Source: Pseudolactococcus plantarum (GTDB lineage: Bacteria > Bacillota > Bacilli > Lactobacillales > Streptococcaceae). Taken from it: a stretch of 64,000 nucleotides of DNA. Both the position numbers and the translations under genes were made by a program. Shown here piece by piece: positions 54,867 through 64,000 of the stretch; position 1 is the stretch's first letter, and the number at the start of each line of letters is the position of its first letter. The notes below the pieces were generated by a model, which made no database searches, was not told where the DNA came from, and saw only the letters and a program-made list of their open reading frames with translations. The stretch lies in the NCBI RefSeq assembly GCF_002441715.1, contig NZ_JXJX01000004.1, positions 1-64,000 of the forward strand, written 5' to 3'.

Positions 54867-55427
54867 TTATTTTGGTTCGAAGCCATTTTCTAGTTTTGCT
54901 TCATCATTTTCAATAAAGCCAAAATCACTAATTGGTGCATATTTGAATTTTAATTCACCTAAAATATCCTTTTTCTTGATCGCACCAAAGGTTCTGCTAT
55001 CCTCTTTGATATTTCTAGCATCATTTAAAATCCAATACGTTTTGTCAGCTAATTTATCTTGTCTAAAATCAGTTGTAAAATCGTCATCATGCGTCTTGAG
55101 ATAATTTTTTTGGTTGCTCGTAATATAAGGTTCTTTTAAAACCGTTTGGTTAACATAAACAACATTATCCAGCGAGACAACGCTCTGACCTGGTGTCCCA
55201 ATAATACGACCAACATATTTTTTACCATTATGACGATAAGCAACCAGATCTAGATTCTCAAGTTTGGTCGCCTTCATCGCAAAAACTTGTGTTTTATTGG
55301 GTAAAATTGGCGACATATTGTTATTATGGATACGAACAGGCTCTAAGACAAAAAATCTTAAAACAAGTAAGATTGCGACAACGATTAATGTGATGATAAT
55401 ATTTCGATATAAGTCTCTTTTTACCAT
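54867..55427 (-). CDS. Signal peptidase I homologue lacking catalytic Ser and Lys
   Basis: This 186-residue protein has the type I signal peptidase layout: an N-terminal membrane anchor (about residues 10-29), then boxes B to E. The box B serine of the S-M-x-P motif is Asn37 (NNMSP), and the box D lysine of V-K-R-x-I-G is Gly73 (YVGRIIG). Box E is partly kept (NDARNIKEDSRTFG). Without Ser and Lys it should not cleave preproteins. It recalls SpsA, the inactive homologue of S. aureus. It may bind or regulate secretion, or be decaying. It is monocistronic with its own terminator. Confidence 0.85.
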   Translation of the reverse strand: MVKRDLYRNIIITLIVVAILLVLRFFVLEPVRIHNNNMSPILPNKTQVFAMKATKLENLDLVAYRHNGKKYVGRIIGTPGQSVVSLDNVVYVNQTVLKEPYITSNQKNYLKTHDDDFTTDFRQDKLADKTYWILNDARNIKEDSRTFGAIKKKDILGELKFKYAPISDFGFIENDEAKLENGFEPK

Positions 55428-55548
55428 TTTATTTCAAAACTTTCTAAAATAAAAGCGAACTGTTGTCGCTTTTGCTGCTTAGTATAACTAAAACAACTGA
55501 CTAGGTCAGTTGACTAAATTGATGAAAAAATAGCTATCAATCTAGCTG

Positions 55549-55755
55549 TTACAAGCTAAGATTATAATGTTTAATCGCTTCTTCTAACGCATCTGCATAC
55601 TGCTTTGATGTTTTAATTAACTTACCATTAACAAAAATATCAAAGGAATCATCAGCTGTATTTTTAATTTCAGCAACTGTTTTTTTTCCGACAGTTAATA
55701 GCACACCGTCTTTACTATCAGAAATTTGAATTTCTGTCTCTTTTTTCTTACTCAT
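55549..55755 (-). CDS. DUF2969-like small protein
   Basis: This 68-residue acidic/basic mixed protein starts MSKKKETEIQIS and ends in the pattern YADALEEAIKHYNLSL, consistent with DUF2969 proteins of lactic acid bacteria, whose function is unknown. It is soluble and has no cysteine. The ATG lies exactly 6 nt after a TATAAT box with TTGAAA 17 bp upstream, and no ribosome-binding site is present, so leaderless expression is predicted. The assignment to DUF2969 is from memory of the family and moderate. Confidence 0.65.
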   Translation of the reverse strand: MSKKKETEIQISDSKDGVLLTVGKKTVAEIKNTADDSFDIFVNGKLIKTSKQYADALEEAIKHYNLSL

Positions 55756-55790
55756 AGGACTATTATATAGGATATTAGTTATTTTTTCAA
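55756..55790 (-). promoter_or_regulatory. Promoter giving a leaderless DUF2969-like mRNA
   Basis: On the minus strand TTGAAA and TATAAT are 17 bp apart and end 6 nt (AGTCCT) before the ATG at 55755. Confidence 0.7.
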
Positions 55791-55841
55791 GGCATACACA
55801 TATACGCTAAAATAGAATGAAGCTATACTGCCATCTAATAC

Positions 55842-55884
55842 CAAAAAAAGTCTAAGTGATCGAAGATAATCTCTTAGACTTTTG
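55842..55884 (-). terminator. Terminator of trxA
   Basis: On the minus strand AAGTCTAAG pairs with CTTAGACTT around a 15-nt loop, followed by T residues. Confidence 0.8.
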
Positions 55885-55888
55885 AAAC

Positions 55889-56206
55889 TTAGGCAGTTAA
55901 TTCTGCTAAAATATGTTTAATTTGATCTTTTGTGTGTACACCTGCAACTTGTTTAACCACTTCACCATCTTTTTTAAATAGCAAAGTTGGGATACTCATC
56001 ACACCAAATGCTTGTGAGGTTGCAGGATTTTCATCCACATCAAGCTTAACGATTTTAAGCTCACTCTCATCCAATTCTTCAGAAAGTTGATCAAGAATTG
56101 GCCCTTGCATTCTACATGGTCCACACCATTCTGCCCAAAAATCTACCAACACAATCCCATCTTTAGTTTCTGCTTCGAAAGTTGCATCCGTTACTACTGT
56201 TGTCAT
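55889..56206 (-). CDS. trxA: Thioredoxin
   Basis: TrxA reduces disulphides in cytoplasmic proteins. The active site is WCGPC at residues 27-31, with the cis-proline in the [12 protein letters not shown] segment. The length, 105 residues, is standard. AGAGGTGATAAT precedes the ATG, and a TAAAAT box lies upstream. A terminator follows. It is monocistronic. Confidence 0.96.
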   Translation of the reverse strand: MTTVVTDATFEAETKDGIVLVDFWAEWCGPCRMQGPILDQLSEELDESELKIVKLDVDENPATSQAFGVMSIPTLLFKKDGEVVKQVAGVHTKDQIKHILAELTA

Positions 56207-56274
56207 ATTATCACCTCTATTTGTTTTACTAACACCATTTTACCTTAAAGTTTTATGTTTGTCTCTTAATTTGC

Positions 56275-56515
56275 ACACAGATGTGACCTAGAGGTCTATA
56301 GTGATGCCCTTATGTATCACTTATTGACTTATGTTGCGCACTAGCCATCAACAATATCAACTTTCTTAGTTCCTAAGACGAGATAATGACGGTGTTGAAG
56401 GCATTCAATTCAACACAGCGAAGTTAAAATAAGCGGGACATTCACCTTATGGTTTGAGGGTCAGTGCGTATCCATCTCTTGATGAGGATGTCCTGCCATC
56501 GGGACTTTTTTTGCA
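56275..56515 (+). ncRNA. Possible structured small RNA between trxA and the ABC-F gene
   Basis: This stretch has no convincing gene but a series of hairpins on the plus strand. The stems are GACCT/AGGTC, AGTGAT/ATCACT, TCTTAG/CTAAGA, a perfect GTGTTGAA/TTCAACAC, and GGACATTC/GGATGTCC. It ends in GTCC/GGGAC followed by seven T near 56506-56513. No plus-strand gene follows, so a leader is unlikely. The end could be a terminator, and the whole a small RNA. It did not match SRP RNA, tmRNA or RNase P. The promoter is uncertain. Confidence 0.4.
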
Positions 56516-56540
56516 AAAAAATAAGACTTTCGTCTTATTA
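56515..56540 (-). terminator. Terminator of the ABC-F gene
   Basis: On the minus strand AATAAGAC pairs with GTCTTATT around a GAAA loop, followed by T residues. Confidence 0.75.
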
Positions 56541-56546
56541 TCAGTA

Positions 56547-58106
56547 TTATACAACTTTTGTTGTCCAAGCTTCGCAATCAACAATTTCTGTCACGATATC
56601 TTGATAAAATTCAGGTTCATGACTGACCATCAACACCGTTCCCTTATAAGCTTGTATGGCACGTTTTAGTTCATCTTTTGCATCAACATCTAAGTGATTG
56701 GTCGGCTCATCCATGACTAGAATATTAGATTCGTGATTCATGATTTTACCTAAACGTAATTTAGCCTGCTCACCACCAGATAGCACATAAACGCGACTCT
56801 CAATCTGTTTAGTGCCTAGTCCACATCGCGCTAATGCTGCACGGACTTCAGCTTGATTTAGAGTCGAAAACTCATCCCAATACTCATCTAAAACTGTTTT
56901 CTGACTTGGGTGTTTATCTTCTTGGGCAAAATAGCCGATGACTTGGAATTCTCCCTGAACGACTGTACCTGATAATGGTTTTATTTCGCCCAAGAGTGAT
57001 TTTAGCAAGGTCGATTTACCGATACCGTTTGACCCTGTGAACGCAATCTTTTGCCCACGTTCTACAGTTAGATTAATCGGACTTGATAGCGGTTCAGCTG
57101 AATCATACCCTAAAACCATGTCAGTTGCCTCAAAAATTAACTTACTAGACGTTCTAGCGAGTTTGAACTCAAAACTTGGCTTGGCTTTTTCTTGAATCGT
57201 TTCGACAAACGTCATCTTATCTAATTTCTTTTGTCTCGCTTTGGCTTGACCTGATGTTGCAACATTGGCTTTTTTCTTAGCGATAAACTCTTTTAACTTA
57301 GCTGCTTCTGCTTGCTGTGCATCTGCGAGTGAGGCAAGCTGTTTTTTCTTTTCTTCAAATAAGCGTTCAAAATTATGATAATCGCCAACATATCGATCAA
57401 TTTTTTGCTGATTCACATGATAGATGATATTGATGACATCATTCATAAAGTCAACATCATGGGAAATGAGTATAAAGGCATTTTCATAATTTTGTAGATA
57501 GGTTCTTAGCCAGTTAATATGATCTTCGTCTAGATAGTTAGTCGGCTCATCTAAAAGTAGAATATCTGGTTTCTCAAGCAATAGCTTACCCAGTAAAATC
57601 TTGGTACGTTGACCACCTGATAAATCAGCGACATCTTTCTCAAGAAAATCACCCAACCCTAGACCACGTGCGATTTCATCAACTTTGGCATCTATCAAAT
57701 AAAAATCGGAATTATCCAATGTATCTTGAAGTTCTGCTGCTTTTTCAAGCGCCTGTGTCATCTCTTCATCCGACATCTCTCCCATGCGGGCATAAATATC
57801 ATTCATCTCAGCTTCAGAATCTAGTAGATACTGGAAAGCTTCTGACAAGGCTTGGCGTGTTGTCTTGCCTTTTCCAAGCGCAGCGTGTTGGTCCATATAG
57901 CCCACACGATGCTTAGTCGACCAAGTAATTTTTCCTTCATCTGGTTGCAATGCACCTGTTATGATATTCATGAAAGTAGATTTACCTTCACCATTTGCAC
58001 CGACAAAGCCAATATGTTCGCCTTTTAATAATCGAAAGTTAACATCATCGAAAATAGCTCGATCTCCGAAGCCATGACTTAATTTTTGTACTGTTAAGAT
58101 ACTCAT
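56547..58106 (-). CDS. ABC-F family ribosome-associated ATPase
   Basis: ABC-F proteins bind the ribosomal E site and relieve stalled or antibiotic-bound ribosomes. This 519-residue protein has two ABC domains with no membrane part: Walker A GANGEGKST near residue 36 and GSNGIGKST near 352, signatures LSGGQRTK and LSGGEQAK, and a linker of about 80 residues (235-320) rich in Lys and Ala. It resembles the YkpA/YbiT-type branch, which is usually housekeeping rather than resistance. AAGGAATAG precedes the ATG. Confidence 0.88.
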   Translation of the reverse strand: MSILTVQKLSHGFGDRAIFDDVNFRLLKGEHIGFVGANGEGKSTFMNIITGALQPDEGKITWSTKHRVGYMDQHAALGKGKTTRQALSEAFQYLLDSEAEMNDIYARMGEMSDEEMTQALEKAAELQDTLDNSDFYLIDAKVDEIARGLGLGDFLEKDVADLSGGQRTKILLGKLLLEKPDILLLDEPTNYLDEDHINWLRTYLQNYENAFILISHDVDFMNDVINIIYHVNQQKIDRYVGDYHNFERLFEEKKKQLASLADAQQAEAAKLKEFIAKKKANVATSGQAKARQKKLDKMTFVETIQEKAKPSFEFKLARTSSKLIFEATDMVLGYDSAEPLSSPINLTVERGQKIAFTGSNGIGKSTLLKSLLGEIKPLSGTVVQGEFQVIGYFAQEDKHPSQKTVLDEYWDEFSTLNQAEVRAALARCGLGTKQIESRVYVLSGGEQAKLRLGKIMNHESNILVMDEPTNHLDVDAKDELKRAIQAYKGTVLMVSHEPEFYQDIVTEIVDCEAWTTKVV

Positions 58107-58170
58107 CTATTCCTTATTCTCCGCTTTTTTTATCATCACTTTCTATAGTTTAACAAAATTTACGGCAATA

Positions 58171-58210
58171 AAAAAGGACTGCGTGTCATGTTTGTACACA
58201 CAGTCTTTTT
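58171..58210. terminator. Bidirectional terminator between ABC-F gene and CRISPR array
   Basis: AAAAAGGACTGCGTGT pairs with ACACACAGTCTTTTT. It lies at the predicted 3' end of the array transcript, which would come from the right on the minus strand. Confidence 0.75.
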
Positions 58211-58371
58211 ATCTTTTGTGATTTAATTTGTTATTTCAAAATTAGTGACACTGACTCATTCTGCTAATAGACATAAAAATGAATCTACTATCTTGAAAAT
58301 AGGCGAGAACTTGTCTATTCTGTATTTGCGGAGAAAAGTTAAAGCCTTTTGCGTCGTATAAATCAAATTCA

Positions 58372-61300
58372 GGATCACCTCCGCAGGTGCGGGTAAAAGA
58401 TATAAGCTACTGCACTGCGTTTCTTTGCTTCGGGATCACCCCCCGCAAGTGCGGGTAAAAGCAACTGTTCAGAATGATGTTAATGCGATGGACGGGATCA
58501 CCCCCGCAGGTGCGGGTAAAAGTCTAAAGATTGAATTTTTTCACGTAGTGCTTTAGGATCACCCCCGCAGGTGCGGGTAAAAGAATATACCTGTAGTTAT
58601 ATTTGATGCATTGATGGGATCACCCCCGCAGGTGCGGGTAAAAGAATATACCTGTAGTTATATTTGATGCATTGATGGGATCACCCCCGCAGGTGCGGGT
58701 AAAAGAATATACCTGTAGTTATATTTGATGCATTGATGGGATCACCCCCGCAGGTGCGGGTAAAAGAATATACCTGTAGTTATATTTGATGCATTGATGG
58801 GATCACCCCCGCAGGTGCGGGTAAAAGAATATACCTGTAGTTATATTTGATGCATTGATGGGATCACCCCCGCAGGTGCGGGTAAAAGTATTCCAACATT
58901 TTAATAAAGCTTACTCAGCGGGGGATCACCCCCGCAGGTGCGGGTAAAAGTATCTTGTTTTACTATAAATTTATTTGTATAAAGGATCACCCCCGCAGGT
59001 GCGGGTAAAAGTAACTAAACCTATTGGACTAGTCAGAAAAGCAAGGATCACCCCCGCAGGTGCGGGTAAAAGACCGATACGGCCTAGAACGGACGTTTAA
59101 AGACAGGATCACCCCCGTAGGTGCGGGTAAAAGAGTAGTTGGAGGTATGCCCGATCTTCTAGCGAAGGATCACCCCCGCAGGTGCGGGTAAAAGGAATAA
59201 AGAAAGAGAAAAAATTTCATGACAACAGGATCACCCCCGCAGGTGCGGGTAAAAGATCAAGCTGTTTTAGAATCTTTAGATCAAGCAAGGATCACCCCCG
59301 CAGGTGCGGGTAAAAGCTCTCAAAATGATAGAGAGCAAATGATAAGATAGGATCACCCCCGCAGGTGCGGGTAAAAGCTAGTGCCGTCGCCTTTTCTACT
59401 AGATGAGATGTGGATCACCCCCGCAGGTGCGGGTAAAAGAGTTCAAGATATTCAAGCATTTTATTGTGTTCAGGATCACCCCCGCAGGTGCGGGTAAAAG
59501 TTTCACAAACATTAATAACCCTAGTCGAATTCAGGATCACCCCCGCAGGTGCGGGTAAAAGTTAAATCTTTTGGTAAATACTCCCTTGGAATTAGGATCA
59601 CCCCCGCAGGTGCGGGTAAAAGTTTAACATTTTTAATACTTCTGCTGTGTTCGCAGGATCACCCCCGCAGGTGCGGGTAAAAGAGGTTCACAATTTGAAA
59701 ATTTTGTAAATAACTAGGATCACCCCCGCAGGTGCGGGTAAAAGTGTTACCATATCGGAGATTATAGAACTAGCTAAGGATCACCCCCGCAGGTGCGGGT
59801 AAAAGTGTAACGTCCGCGACCATAATAAGTTGACGCGAGGATCACCCCCGCAGGTGCGGGTAAAAGTAAACATGACAACATGAACGAACTTGAAGCAGGG
59901 GATCACCCCCGCAGGTGCGGGTAAAAGTTCCTTACAAAAACATAGGCGAAGATGGGCTAAGGATCACCCCCGCAGGTGCGGGTAAAAGACTTACAAAGTA
60001 AGGAAAAACAAGAAGAGAACAGGATCACCCCCGCAGGTGCGGGTAAAAGTCGATTATATTACTACCTCTCATATCTATACCAGGATCACCCCCGCAGGTG
60101 CGGGTAAAAGATTGCACTGTTATTAGCTTCTGCAAAATATCTGGGATCACCCCCGCAGGTGCGGGTAAAAGCACTAAGTGCTGGTAGGATAGGGGCGAAT
60201 TCAAGGATCACCCCCGCAGGTGCGGGTAAAAGAAGTATCTAACGCTACTAGTTCAATAGCGACAGGGATCACCCCCGCAGGTGCGGGTAAAAGCTCTGAC
60301 CCTAGAAGTGTATTTGGCGGTGGAAGGGATCACCCCCGCAGGTGCGGGTAAAAGTATTTAAAAGGAGGAAAAATGTCTGGAAGTTTAGGATCACCCCCGC
60401 AGGTGCGGGTAAAAGCACAATTCACGGATTTAGGCATACTCATGCAAGGGATCACCCCCGCAGGTGCGGGTAAAAGCTCTAAGCCAAGCGAATAAGCGTT
60501 TTTCTCCAAGGATCACCCCCGCAGGTGCGGGTAAAAGCTCTACTTAAGGTAGCAACTCCTTAAGCTCCTAGGATCACCCCCGCAGGTGCGGGTAAAAGAA
60601 GTTGATATTTTATGCAATCATCATAATACTAGGATCACCCCCGCAGGTGCGGGTAAAAGAGGTGGAAGAATGAGCGATTTTAAGTGTGCAAAGGATCACC
60701 CCCGCAGGTGCGGGTAAAAGCTTTTCGTTGGATAGAATTAGACGACTAAGAAAGGATCACCCCCGCAGGTGCGGGTAAAAGAAAAGAAGCGTGCGTACAA
60801 TCCAAGAAATAAAATGGATCACCCCCGCAGGTGCGGGTAAAAGTTAAAGCTTGCCCATTTGATTATGACGGATGTAGGATCACCCCCGCAGGTGCGGGTA
60901 AAAGCGCTTGGAAGTATGCGTTAAGCGAAGTTATCGGGGATCACCCCCGCAGGTGCGGGTAAAAGTTTTGTCCGTTCTGCGTGTTTACTGTGCGCATAGG
61001 ATCACCCCCGCAGGTGCGGGTAAAAGTCATCGATGATGAGACAGAGAAAGTCTTGGACGGGATCACCCCCGCAGGTGCGGGTAAAAGTTTTCGGATACGT
61101 TATCCCAAGCTCTTCTAGTAGGATCACCCCCGCAGGTGCGGGTAAAAGATCAGTCAGCTATGAATCATGCTGTAAAATAAAGGATCACCCCCGCAGGTGC
61201 GGGTAAAAGTGAAGCAATGCAATGAACCAATCTTTATTTACTGGGATCACCCCCGCAGGTGCGGGTAAAAGAGATATCTATTACCATCGTTGATTGTTTA

Positions 61301-64000
61301 CCAAGGATCACCCCCGCAGGTGCGGGTAAAAGTTTATGCCGTTGATTGGGACGGACAAAGTTATAGGATCACCCCCGCAGGTGCGGGTAAAAGTTTTAAC
61401 GTGAATCCTATCTGCACGATAATTCAGGATCACCCCCGCAGGTGCGGGTAAAAGCTATGTTTTCAAACTCCCAAGCAATCTTAGGCGGGATCACCCCCGC
61501 AGGTGCGGGTAAAAGTTTACACTTGAAGATGGAGATGGCGAGAAGTTAGGATCACCCCCGCAGGTGCGGGTAAAAGCTTATATAGTCGAAGTGCCTAAAG
61601 CTAAAGCTATGGATCACCCCCGCAGGTGCGGGTAAAAGTCGTTATAGGCACTCCTATGGGCGTTGACACGAGGATCACCCCCGCAGGTGCGGGTAAAAGT
61701 AGAGCAAAAGGTAGCAGCTAACATAGATTGGGGGATCACCCCCGCAGGTGCGGGTAAAAGTCTCAGAAGCAAGCTAAGCGGATATTTTATCAAGGATCAC
61801 CCCCGCAGGTGCGGGTAAAAGGAGCTTGATGGTACAAAATCTTCAACGATTGCAGGATCACCCCCGCAGGTGCGGGTAAAAGTAGGATGCTTTTACGGAA
61901 CTGGCGAAGAATTGGGGATCACCCCCGCAGGTGCGGGTAAAAGTAGTTGTCCAACCTTCTTTGTTAGCCATCTCCAGGATCACCCCCGCAGGTGCGGGTA
62001 AAAGGAATTAGATTGTTTTCCAATATCTTTCAATCCAGGATCACCCCCGCAGGTGCGGGTAAAAGATGACTTTATCGAAGATATGACAGACGGTGTGGGG
62101 ATCACCCCCGCAGGTGCGGGTAAAAGGGTTGCGACTACTTCACGTTGAAAGGCACGATAGGATCACCCCCGCAGGTGCGGGTAAAAGGACAAAGACACGC
62201 AAATAGGCGATACAGTCAAGGGATCACCCCCGCAGGTGCGGGTAAAAGGGTATCTGCCCCACTCTTTACTGTTCAAGATTAGGATCACCCCCGCAGGTGC
62301 GGGTAAAAGTCTACGATTTACAAACACAAGAAACGTACCAAAGGATCACCCCCGCAGGTGCGGGTAAAAGAATCTCCTGAGTTGGTAAAGTCTCATAAGT
62401 GTAGGATCACCCCCGCAGGTGCGGGTAAAAGTTTAATTAGTGATCGTTTAGCTTCATCATCTAGGGATCACCCCCGCAGGTGCGGGTAAAAGACTGCTTC
62501 TTCCATGATTTCTTCGATGCGTTCGGGATCACCCCCGCAGGTGCGGGTAAAAGACTCGCATTACCTAAAGCTAGTACATCAGCTAAGGATCACCCCCGCA
62601 GGTGCGGGTAAAAGAAGTTTAAGTTGCGTTGCTTATGTAGAAGATCAGGATCACCCCCGCAGGTGCGGGTAAAAGGATAACATATGGCAAGATGCTGAAT
62701 CATTTCAAGGATCACCCCCGCAGGTGCGGGTAAAAGGATTTTCTGGAAAAATGTTAATGACTATCTAGAGGATCACCCCCGCAGGTGCGGGTAAAAGTCC
62801 CTCTTTTCATCTAGCGCTTGTTTGATGTCGGGATCACCCCCGCAGGTGCGGGTAAAAGTCTGATTGTTGATGAATTTGTTCAGCTACAACAGGATCACCC
62901 CCGCAGGTGCGGGTAAAAGACACAATTCGAAACAAGTAACTACGCTAAGATGGGATCACCCCCGCAGGTGCGGGTAAAAGTTGTTTCTACTATACCAGAA
63001 ACCGAGCGCTCAGGGATCACCCCCGCAGGTGCGGGTAAAAGCAGTCCTGATTTTCTGATATACGAGTAAATCCAGGATCACCCCCGCAGGTGCGGGTAAA
63101 AGTCGGAATCGTGATCTGATGTTGGTTTAACGGTAGGATCACCCCCGCAGGTGCGGGTAAAAGGTTCTAGAAGTAAAACTTGGAAAAATCAATCTAGGAT
63201 CACCCCCGCAGGTGCGGGTAAAAGGAACGGATATTCAATATTGTTAATGATAAAAAGGGATCACCCCCGCAGGTGCGGGTAAAAGTACAAACTTAGCAAA
63301 CTCAGGCGTCGCTATCAAGGATCACCCCCGCAGGTGCGGGTAAAAGATTTGTATATTTTTATAACTTTAGTGTCCTTTGGGATCACCCCCGCAGGTGCGG
63401 GTAAAAGCCGCAAGACTTTACACCATTTTTACCTTTAATAGGATCACCCCCGCAGGTGCGGGTAAAAGGACTCTGTTTGTCCTTGTCTGTCAAGTCTTGC
63501 AGGATCACCCCCGCAGGTGCGGGTAAAAGCAAACTGGCTCAAAGAAAATAATATTACTTAGAGGATCACCCCCGCAGGTGCGGGTAAAAGTACCTAAGTT
63601 TCGAGTTATCTCTTAAGCCTGAAGGATCACCCCCGCAGGTGCGGGTAAAAGCTTAGCCATTCAGACTTGGCTTTAACATTGCTAGGATCACCCCCGCAGG
63701 TGCGGGTAAAAGCTTGATAGCCTTCTGGATTATCCCAACCGTTGAGGATCACCCCCGCAGGTGCGGGTAAAAGATAAAAACTAGTAATTTTGACCTTTAT
63801 ATATTAGGATCACCCCCGCAGGTGCGGGTAAAAGTCAACTGTTCCTCGTAAGGTTCTCCATTCTTCAGGATCACCCCCGCAGGTGCGGGTAAAAGTTTGC
63901 ATCAATTATTGACAGAAGACAAATCATAGGATCACCCCCGCAGGTGCGGGTAAAAGCAGACGAAACCAAAACGACACCTTGGGGTGCTAGGATCACCCCC
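58372..64000 (-). CRISPR. Type I-E CRISPR array, 93 repeats, continuing past the window
   Basis: A 28-bp repeat starting GGATCACCCCCGC and ending GTGCGGGTAAAAG recurs every 61 bp (spacers 33, sometimes 34). I count 93 repeat starts from 58372 to 63990, the last cut by the edge, so 92 spacers. The repeat is close to the S. thermophilus type I-E repeat, whose crRNA 5' handle ends in GTGATCC; that reading puts transcription on the minus strand. The leftmost repeats are degenerate (one T change; one of 29 bp with an extra C and an A change), as expected at the trailer end. The leader and cas genes are not in the window. Confidence 0.97.
58584..58860. repeat. Five tandem copies of one CRISPR spacer
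   Basis: Spacers 4 to 8, starting at 58584, 58645, 58706, 58767 and 58828, are identical and begin AATATACCTGTAG. They are separated by intact repeats, as after slippage or recombination duplications of a repeat-spacer unit. The number of distinct spacers is thus 88 of 92. Confidence 0.9.

Noticed and set aside
56454-56669. Plus-strand frame crossing the possible small RNA and the end of the ABC-F gene
   Set aside because: It starts inside a predicted hairpin, runs through a terminator and into the opposite strand of a well-defined gene, without a ribosome-binding site.
58107-58371. CRISPR leader on the left side of the array
   Set aside because: The degenerate repeats and the repeat orientation point to the trailer end here; the region contains a terminator instead.

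Overview
The window looks like chromosomal DNA from an AT-rich Gram-positive of the Streptococcaceae, most likely a Lactococcus or close relative. The support is family-level: a CiaR/CiaH-type two-component system, a manLMN-DUF956-serS block with a T-box, prfB-ftsE-ftsX, pdp-deoC-cdd, purD-purE-purK-purB with a PurBox of the L. lactis type, and a type I-E CRISPR repeat close to the S. thermophilus one. The species is inferred, not shown. No rRNA, tRNA or insertion sequence was recognised.

Region by region. Positions 1-7.1 kb hold two acetyltransferases, a universal stress protein, a 51-codon orphan, an ABC exporter resembling the haem exporter HrtBA, yidD, and ciaRH. From 7.3 to 14.5 kb is a carbohydrate operon on the minus strand: LacI regulator, solute-binding lipoprotein, two permeases (no ATPase), a DUF624 protein and DexB. 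From 14.6 to 18 kb is a cell-envelope group (LCP protein, cmk, LysM protein, ferredoxin, EbsA-like protein). From 18 to 24.6 kb are a LysR regulator, the mannose/glucose PTS manLMN, manO and T-box-controlled serS. From 24.7 to 29.1 kb are ftsX, ftsE, prfB and queG. From 29.3 to 33.2 kb are an oxidoreductase, a decayed HxlR regulator, an XRE membrane protein, a phosphoesterase and a DUF402 protein. From 33.3 to 37.9 kb is the sucrose locus scrK, scrA/scrB. From 38 to 44.5 kb is a second mannose-type PTS with a GH13 enzyme, flanked by RpiR and LacI regulators. From 44.7 to 58.1 kb are kup with a long structured leader, purine genes, dprA, nucleoside salvage genes, a signal-peptidase pseudoenzyme, trxA and an ABC-F protein. 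From 58.4 kb to the right edge is a CRISPR array of 93 repeats, still running at the edge.

The most unusual pattern is a promoter architecture seen at eight unrelated genes: a TATAAT-like -10 box, usually an extended TGN -10, ends exactly 6 nt before the ATG, with no ribosome-binding site. The mRNA should therefore begin at the start codon itself. Other points of interest are a signal peptidase lacking both catalytic residues, a kup leader with a terminator, a possible small RNA downstream of the ABC-F gene, an EIID gene broken in an A7 tract, an HxlR pseudogene, and five tandem copies of one CRISPR spacer.

Functionally the window is rich in sugar capture: two mannose-type PTSs, a sucrose PTS and an ABC importer, each with cytoplasmic hydrolases and local regulators or operators, plus candidate catabolite (cre) sites. 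Start codons were moved from the longest possible reading frame whenever a ribosome-binding site or promoter supported another start.
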